Assembly (NCBI GenBank): GCA_035771175.1
Contig: CM069610.1
Coordinates: 18,570,001-18,634,000 of the forward strand
Direction: 5' to 3'
DNA from: Paratinospora sagittata
Taxonomy: Eukaryota > Streptophyta > Magnoliopsida > Ranunculales > Menispermaceae
Length of the DNA: 64,000 nucleotides
Below are positions 57,001 through 64,000 of this stretch, in pieces. A program made the translations under genes and the position numbers. The first letter of the stretch is position 1; every line of letters starts with the position of its first letter. The notes under the pieces are model-generated. The model had not been told where the DNA came from. It made no database searches and saw nothing but the letters and a program-made list of their open reading frames with translations.

Positions 57001-58261
57001 AGACTCTATAAAAATAGTTTTTGATTTCTCGATTAAGATTCGATAAAACATGATTGAAATCATGATATTTTCTAATCAAATCAAAAACTTTAAAAATCAT
57101 TGAAATATGTTTAAGATGTGACGATCAAAATATGAAACCGATTAAATCTTGCTGAGAGCAAATTTATCAATAGCCTTTACATTCTAAGTAGTGACAGACT
57201 CGGGACTTTACTTGTGATATCCAATAGGCTTGGTTCCTTGATCTTGATTCTTGATAAATCTGAAACACGTGACAAGATCATTAAATACACAAACCAGAGA
57301 TATTTGGAATCATCAAAACATTCATATCATGGGGTTTATTGAGATAACAAAATAAATCCTTTTCTATTTCCTTGTGTGGCATGAATGGATAACTGCTTTT
57401 CTATGTCCTTGTGTAGCATGAATGAATAAGTCTGAGATCGTAGCGTAATGTTAGATCTCACTGTGCAATAGGCTTGGACTAATATGTGAAATGTGGATCC
57501 CAAAAGGATGAGTTTTCCTTGCATTGAAATAATATGATAAATGCTTGATATACATGTGTTATATACTTTTCATCATCTTGTGGAATTTTCATGCATACAT
57601 GGTATTTAATTGATGAGTATTGATGGCATATTTGAATTCTATTCACTAACATCGTTGGCTCACCCTCATTTTCCTTTTACAAGATCTACAACCCAAGATA
57701 AGGGCAAGGGAATTAATATTTGTTGAGGACCTAGCCAAGTAGAGCATAGCATAGATGTGAGTGATGTGAGGAGAGTTCCTTTTGTATGCTTGAATGGTTG
57801 TAAACATCTATGTATCTATTTTGTACTTTTGGAAACTTATGTATATATTAATACTTAACCCATGAACTGAGTAGATGGAGAGTATGAATGGGTATGCACC
57901 CTTAATGTTGGGTTGCTCTATGGTTGGCCTTTGAGATCATGTGTTCATACTTTAATGTTGGTTTTTGAGGACTATAGACTTAGACTTAAATGATGATGAA
58001 TTATCTTGTATGATGGAGTTTATTGTCTATGCAATGTTTATGTAGTTGTGGATTGTAGAACTATTCAGGTTTATCATGTTGTCGATGATGTTGGAAGAAA
58101 AAAAAAAGATGAGACTCTATGGAGAATCTTGTTAAGGCTTGTAGGATCCCGATCATCCTATGGATGATGGAGTGGTTGGTGATGCCTACATCGGGCATCC
58201 CACCCCACCATTATGCACGTCGTCCAGCGGGGGATGGTGGTCTAGAGTGTGGGGTCGCCAC

Positions 58262-58733
58262 AGAGGGACCTCTCTCGGCCATGACCGAGGGAAAATTCTA
58301 GTTCCCGTCGAAGATACGACCTAGACCTCGATCAAGAAAACCAAATCCTAGACATTGGTCATAGCTCAAACATCGCATAGAATGGATCTCAAGACATCGA
58401 ATCGCGAGCTGAATCCTGATAAGGAAAGGCACAAATCGCTCCCACCGATGGAGCAACGCATTTATTGCCTGAGCCACTCCCCCCTCAACTATAAAAAAGG
58501 GCTCATTCTCCAAAGCAGGTATGCTCTAAAACCCAAAATTCCTCGTATACTTTTATTCTCCTGTTACATTGTCTAACTTAGGCATTAGAGTGTTTTCGGT
58601 GACCTAGCGTCACCACCCTTGCAGGCCCGGAGTGAAACGGTCTTTTGCAGAATTTTAGAGGATTAAGAAGTTTTTATGTTTAGTCAACCAGCATAAGTTC
58701 ACAATCCAATGTGAGAGATTTTCAAGTGAAACA
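58262..58733 (+). mobile_element. Tat element 3' LTR, second part, with core promoter
   Basis: It resumes the palindrome array (CTCTCGGCCATGACCGAGG at 58270) and then leads to a TATA box (CTATAAAAAAGGG, 58489-58501). The end CAAGTGAAACA at 58733 is followed by the TSD ATGGC. The layout (GC-rich U3 array, TATA, short R-U5) is normal for Tat LTRs. Confidence 0.8.
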
Positions 58734-61521
58734 ATGGCCAAGGAACAAGTATTCAAGTATTGTTTTTCATGAGAACCTCATATTCCTTATCCATGGCTTA
58801 TTTCCATTTTTCATGGCCCAAAGCTTCAGCAAGGTTTGAAGGTTCATGTAAATAGAGATCCAAAAGATATTTCTAAGGCTTAAAAGTTCCAGTTTTAGCT
58901 CTAGTAGTCATAGGATGAGTGTTCTGACATACTATGGTATTATGAAGGTGGGAATGATAAGATGGAAAGAAGAAAATAGTAGGTTCAATAGTTGGAGAAT
59001 GTTGAGTAGGGGTATTGGAATTAGACGTCATAAATACAATTGTTGGATTAGATGGAAATAGTTTAGCAAGTTGTGTAGATACCATAGACACAAGTGGTAT
59101 AACAGGAATAATAAAGTTAATTGTGCTGGAAGAAGGTGGTGTATGAGGTTTATCAGTAAAAGGAAACTTGAATTCATCAAATACTACAAGTCTGAATATA
59201 AAGATTGTTCCATAAGATGTGGGCACTTATAACTTTTATGTGTAAAACTATAACTAATAAATGTGCAAGGTAGAGAACAAAATTGAGGTTTGTGAGCATT
59301 ATATGGTTTGAGATGAGGAAACCACTGGCAGCAAAATACTATAAGGAAAAAATAATTTGGGGGTGATTTGAAAAGAACTTCCATGAGAGACTTAGACTGA
59401 AGAACAACACTAGGTAATCTGTTGATTAGGTATATAACAAATGAAAAAGCATTAGACCAGTAATGCAATGGAATTAATGCTTGAGCTAAGAGTGCAAAGC
59501 CTCGCTCAACAATATGACGATGTTTACACTTGACTATTCCATTTTGTTTTGAAATGTGGGGCAGGAATGTCAAAATTCAATGCCAAGTGAACTAAGTAAA
59601 GGGGAGAGAAGTCAAAATTCTCCTCCCTACTCAGACTGAAAGGTTTTGATCTTAATATCAAACCATAACTCAACTTGTTTATTGAAATGTAAGAATGATT
59701 GAACAACTAATACATTTAGCTTTTAAGAAATATATCCATATAAGTCTTAAATACACATAGACAAAAGAGACATAATACTTGAAACTAGCTAATGTGGGGA
59801 TCGGAGAGAATGAGAGAATGAGAGAATGACAACTTATGGATTTTTCCCATTTGACAAGTTGAACACACTCAAGGAACTTTATTCATCTGGTATGGTATAT
59901 TACAATAAGACAAAATTTGAGTTACAATTTTGATCGAAAGATGTCCTAGTCTCTTATGCCAAATATCAAGATTACACGTAGTATTAGATGTATAAAGGGA
60001 CATTGCACTGAGTACAAGGTTATTACAAGTAGATGAAAACATATCAGATGGTTGTTTACCACGGCTGATGACACTTCAGGTTGAATCAAGGAGAGGTTAA
60101 ACTTGTAAATACCATTACTAAGTGTCCTTTCTAGAATAATTGTTTTGCTAGTTAGATCCTTCACAAGACAAACAAAAAGATTAAACTCAGGAAACACATT
60201 TTTGTCTTTGTCAAATTGAGAAACAAAGATAAGGTTCTTAGTAATCAAAGGCATGTGTAAACCAATTGCATAGAATCATAATTAGAAGATAAAGTAGAAG
60301 AACCAATATGAGATATAGGTAAGCCTATAGCTTGCCCATGTGAATTTTTCTTGATATAAGATACTTTGATTCAAACGATAGATTGTTGAGGTCGTTAGTG
60401 ATATGATTTGTGGCACCGAAATCAGGATATGAAGAGTTATCATTCACTATTTCAAGAGTTGCTACCGTTGTTGTTATAGGATTGAGAGTATAGTCAAAAG
60501 TGAACTTGTTTGATCCTCGATGTCCTGAAGTAGCAGATCCACCATATTGATTGTTGTTTGAGCCATTTTTTAGACCAGAAAAAGTGGATATCAAAGCAAT
60601 AATAGCATTTGTATACAATGTGACCAATTCTACTACTTAATTAGCATTGAACCTTATTTTGATTCCACTTGCCTTTGTCTCTTCCACAACCTTCACTGTT
60701 TTGAGAATTAGATCCATGACCATAACTCTAGTTTTGAAAGTTTCCTTGAGAATTGAAGGATTTCTTTGCAAGATTTGCAGCCATTGTAACTTCCGAATTG
60801 ATAGAATTTTGTATGATTTCACTTTCAGATGCAAAAAGGAGGGTTGATGTAGCCTTTAAAGTATAAGGTTCATCTCGAGAGGTTATACCGATGATGATGA
60901 TTGACTCATATTCATTTCCTGCCAAGACTGAGAGAACTTGATCTACTTTTGACGCTGGACGACTAGAAGATGCTAAGGCATTACTTAGAGACTTCATTTT
61001 GATAAGGTAATCTCTCATTGACATATTACCTTTTTTTTAGTTTGTAACTGATGTTTATAATGCATTTTGGCATTTTGAGATGCAAATAATTGTTCAATTG
61101 TATTCCATATTTCTACTGTTGTATTACACCCAACTAGTTGTGGAAGAAAGCTTGGACCGACAGATGAAAACAACCATTAAACTAGAAGTTGATTTTGACG
61201 GTGGTATGCAAGAAACGTTGGATTGATAATAAGTTCATCATTCTTAGATCAAATCATCTCTGGTGGAGTGATTTGATTACTATTGATGACGTGATTCAAT
61301 CCATAACCTTTAGGGGCAACACTCACATGATGTTTCAATAACAAGAAACTATATTATTCAAGTTTGATAAAAAAAAAGTTGATTAAGCGAATTAGTGATC
61401 TAAATAGCAAATATAGTAGACGACGATGAAGATCCACTCACCATTGCTAATGGAAAAGCAGTATTCACCGGTGAAGTTGAAGAAATCGCAGAATCAGTGT
61501 GAGCAAATTGCTCTTATACCA
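58734..61521 (-). pseudogene. Copia-1 gag to RT start (Ale/Retrofit-like), broken
   Basis: Minus-strand order from the PBS (TGGTATAAGAGC at 61521-61510): gag (about 61450-60640) with MSMRDYLIKMKSLSNALA; protease-like YPDFGATNHITNDLNNL, where the usual DSG reads DFG (about 60430); GAG-pre-integrase (60254-60100, MPLITKNLIFVSQFDKD); integrase (about 59640-59180) with NGIVKCKHRHIVE, where the catalytic Glu of the usual NG-x-x-ERKHRH is Lys; HPMTTRAKTGTFKP (58890); and the RT start MKNNT...LVPWP, cut at 58734 by the Tat element. The C-terminal half is at 38682-39045. Several frameshifts and stops are present. Lineage is inferred from the integrase motifs. Confidence 0.88.
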
Positions 61522-61712
61522 TGTTAAGTTATTTAAGAACAGAGAAGGAACAAAAGAGGAAACACAAGTTTTTATTTCTTCATCTATAGAATGAACATAT
61601 TACACTCATTTATACTTTGACAAAGACGCTTGTAGAAGCTTTGTAACTAACTCAACAAGACTCTAAAATAACTTTAACTGACTGACTTAACTTATAACCA
61701 TATTAATTGTCA
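61522..61712 (-). mobile_element. Copia-1 5' LTR
   Basis: On the minus strand it runs from TGACAATTAATATGG at 61712 to AACTTAACA at 61522 (191 bases), immediately followed by the PBS. A small LTR with TG...CA ends is usual for this Copia group. Confidence 0.8.
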
Positions 61713-61719
61713 TACCTGG

Positions 61720-63656
61720 TGTAACACCCAGTACATTTGAGTCAAATATAATCATTGGCTTATACATATTATCAGCCATATTTATAAGCATATACGTATG
61801 TATCTGGTCTTAGATTAGTGTGATTATGTGTATTATAAGGTTATTGGTACCCTAGGACCTTAGTTGTAATAATTGAAGTGTCAAACTTAAAAAAATTCAA
61901 CTTGAAAGCGCGCTATTAGGGGAGAAGCGCCCTCCTCACGGGTTCCAAAAGAAATTTTGTTTTCTAGGCAGCAAGGAGCGCTCCCTTAGAAAGGAGAAGC
62001 GCACTCTTGGTGTCCTGACAACGTTTTCTTAAATGGACGGTGAGGCTGTTGTGCATGTTTTAAGTGAAATTTCTCGACTTTTCTAGCTCATTTGAGTTTG
62101 CTAGAGTTGGAGAAAGAAGAAAGAACTAAAGGAGAAGAGGAGCAAGGGCGAGGGTCGAGCAATCCAATGGTAAGGATCAATCCTTTCTTGATAAAAATTT
62201 CATATTTGTGATCCTCTCTCTAATTTATACAACATATGTGAGTTTTGTTAATTTTCAATGGTTAGATTGGTGGATTGAGAATGAGGGTTTGATCTTGGAA
62301 TTGAGGGATTTTGCTGTGCAATTAGCTAGTAAGTGATTCCTTGATGTGGTGCAAGTTAATTGCTTGTGAAATTGAATAAAATTGAAGAGTTTCCATAATT
62401 GAATGTTCCACCCCAGCTGTTGAAGCAGCAGAGGGTTTGAGAGTATGTTTAATGATGATTTTAGTGTGTTTTAATGTGTATTGTTGTGTGATTACGATTG
62501 AGGATGGTTTGAATTGGGAATTTGCAGTGAATGATATATGAAAAGTGGAAATTGATGACTTTTAGGGTGTTCACAAGTGAGCTACTTGTGTTGTAATTGT
62601 GTGGAGAGAGAGAGAGAGAATACATTGGGTTAGGATCGTCTTGCAACAATTGTGAGTATTCTCCTTGTCTTGGTTTATTGTATGACGTTGTAGATATAAA
62701 ATGATTTGAATGTAAGCAGGCTATCTGTTAAACTGTTTCTTGTATTAAATTACAATTCATGAAATGTTGTAGAAAATGGTGCATGTTAGACTTGCAAGGG
62801 CAAGTCAAAGCATGAATTCATTTTGTTGGGAATTAGAGTCCCGGGTGAGTGATGGTTTATGAGCTCAATGTGCAGTTGAGTTGTCCTAACAAGGAATAAA
62901 ATCCTTGAAATGATTAAATTGGAATTGAGTAATGAGAGGCTGTGGCTACCCTTACAAAGGTCATACGAGGGGTGAGACCCGCTTTATTACTTGGAAAGAG
63001 GGAAATTGATGTATTGTTATAAAACCTTGCATAGTTTGTTATATTATTGCATGAAAGCTTCAAGCTATTTTATGGGCATGTATATGCTATTTAAATTCTG
63101 CATATGTGATTTGATAAGCTTTTATATGCTTTGAACTGCATGTGTTACTTAAATGCATGTAAATGTCATGGACAAAAAATATTCACTGAGTATGTTATAA
63201 CTCACCCATTCCCCTTTAATATTTTAGATAAAGATATTAAAGGGAAAGGGAAGGGGAAAGAAGAGTAACAGACTCTTCATTATTGTGATGTATGTATGTT
63301 GAGGGGTTTTGGAAACTTTTACTTTGGATATGTATAATTATAATTCTATATGTATATATTATCACTTAGATGAGTGGAGTGATGATATGTGAAATAGTTT
63401 TGTGTTGTAAACTTGTGGTGAGAAATATAAAATGTGATGATATTTAGTAATGTGATATAAATGTGAATGATGAATATGGATAAAATGTTGTTAATCAGGT
63501 GTATTTGTGAATATGTCTGTTTTATGGGGACATGTTGTAGAATTATTTTGAAAAATATGATATTAGAAGGCTGACGGGGTTTTATATACCTCTATATATA
63601 ATATGTATAATATTCTTTGCCGGTCATGACGTTACTCTACGGAGGAGGTCGTGACA
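61720..63656 (+). mobile_element. Solo LTR 7 (Gypsy type)
   Basis: It begins TGTAACACCCAGTAC and ends GGTCGTGACA (1,937 bases). The flanks are CCTGG (61715-61719) and CCTAG (63657-63661), a 5-base TSD with one transition. The TTCACTGAG...CTCACCC block is at 63182-63207. A GA-rich run (62104-62150) and a (GA)n tract near 62602-62620 lie in the transcript leader region. No PBS or internal region follows. Confidence 0.85.
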
Positions 63657-63661
63657 CCTAG

Positions 63662-64000
63662 ACACTTGAACTAATTCTAATCAAGCTGTGATACTATATT
63701 CCCTCACAAGGAGCAGGATTGGATAAAGCATCCAAGTTTGCAGATTCATCTGTTGAAGCATACCATGAAGCTACAACTGAAGTAAAAAAAAAAACTTAAG
63801 AATATATGAATATAAGATGGTTGATCGGTCATGAACAAATTCATCAATTGTCAATAGAGTAAAAAAAAAAGACAGAAGGCGCGTTTGTATGGTTTTGGGT
63901 GATTGCATCTACCCATTTTCTAAAGAAAAAAAAATCTAGAAAAGAGAAGAAAAAAATCCTTTAACGTTAGTTGAAGGTAGAGTGTGGAATTGATTCTCTC
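63662..64000. other. Unassigned sequence right of solo LTR 7
   Basis: No domain or repeat recognised. A short open stretch near 63715-63785 (reading KASKFADSSVEAYHEATTE) could be coding in origin, but it is too short to call. A-rich runs follow. Confidence 0.3.

Larger units (their letters stand above)
55392..57349 (+). mobile_element. SIRE-type Copia solo LTR (copy 3)
   Basis: It begins TGTTGGCCCAAGTATG and ends TTGAGATAACA (1,958 bases). The flanks are GAATA (55387-55391) and AAATA (57350-57354), a TSD with one transition. It shares with copy 2 the CCTCAGTTAGGATTT block (55541), the TTCTCA...TGAGAA hairpin array (55600-55770) and the GAGGGCGCT array (56450-57000). Confidence 0.85.
43341..58261 (+). 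mobile_element. Tekay-like LTR 6, with Athila and SIRE-type insertions
   Basis: Three pieces (about 43341-43545, 53474-55391 and 57350-58261) add to roughly 3 kb and follow the plan of the element 2 LTR: a conserved GTGAGTAGACTTCATTTATG segment at about 55068, TTCACTAACATCGTTGGCTC at about 57642, and an end GTGGGGTCGCCACA at 58261 like that at 21585. No internal region lies between the pieces, so it is probably a solo LTR. The left edge is diverged (TATGAACACGCCC), and I could not confirm a TSD. The piece around 57355-57430 has a roughly 40-base tandem repeat (TATGTCCTTGTGTGGCATGA type), which also occurs left of 55391. Confidence 0.7.
39046..58733 (+). mobile_element. Tat-lineage Gypsy element, pol largely deleted, containing later insertions
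   Basis: The outer ends are TGTTACACCGAAAC at 39046 and CAAGTGAAACA at 58733, flanked by ATGGT and ATGGC (TSD with one transition). In order: a 5' LTR remnant fused to the end of a protease region, tandem repeats, an antisense ORF, and a 3' LTR. This is the plan of plant Tat elements with an extra antisense ORF, but RT, RNase H and integrase are absent. Later insertions in the 3' LTR (43341-58261) account for most of the length; the element itself is about 4.8 kb. With no pol it could have moved only with help from a complete relative. Confidence 0.8.

Overview
This window is nuclear DNA of a flowering plant, most likely a eudicot (low confidence on the species group). It is AT-rich, almost wholly made of transposable elements, and shows no intact host gene. 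The mix is typical of plant heterochromatin: Ty3/Gypsy elements (Tekay-like chromoviruses, Athila, Tat), Ty1/Copia elements, a LINE, a CACTA DNA transposon and a hAT-type MITE. Primer-binding sites complementary to initiator tRNA-Met (TGGTATCAGAG) or, in the Athila element, to tRNA-Asp support the assignments. I found no CRISPR array, bacterial gene, tRNA or rRNA.

Layout. 1-860: an LTR end, and a minus-strand LTR element start (LTR, PBS, gag start). 1166-5890: a decayed CACTA element, minus strand, with TNP2- and TNP1-like remnants and one preserved CACTA end. 5890-13371: one Gypsy family arranged head to head: a plus-strand 5' LTR, PBS and AT-rich repeated leader, then an inverted LTR and minus-strand pol and gag. 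13372-21585: a plus-strand Tekay-like element with a truncated 5' LTR and a nearly colinear gag-pol frame. 21616-24542: a solo LTR with a MITE inside. 24543-34031: a minus-strand Tekay-like element broken by SIRE-type Copia LTRs, one of which holds an Athila-like solo LTR. 34032-36390: a LINE split by a solo LTR. 36391-39045: remains of two Copia elements. 39046-58733: a Tat-lineage element lacking RT, RNase H and integrase. Its 3' LTR holds a Tekay-like LTR, which in turn holds a full-structure Athila element (43546-53473) and a SIRE-type solo LTR. 58734-61712: the other half of Copia-1. 61720-63656: another solo LTR.

Relative ages can be read from target-site duplications (TSDs) and from split reading frames. 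One chain is Copia-1, then Copia-2, LINE, Tekay-like element, SIRE-type LTR, solo LTR and MITE, seven layers deep. Every coding region is broken. The TSD mismatches are all transitions, and the nine nonsense codons in the Tekay-like element at 14782-18612 are all TAG or TGA, which fits decay by deamination of methylated cytosine. The most interesting signals are structural: the head-to-head LTR arrangement, several families of short palindrome arrays inside LTRs, and a 3' LTR block shared by otherwise different LTR families.
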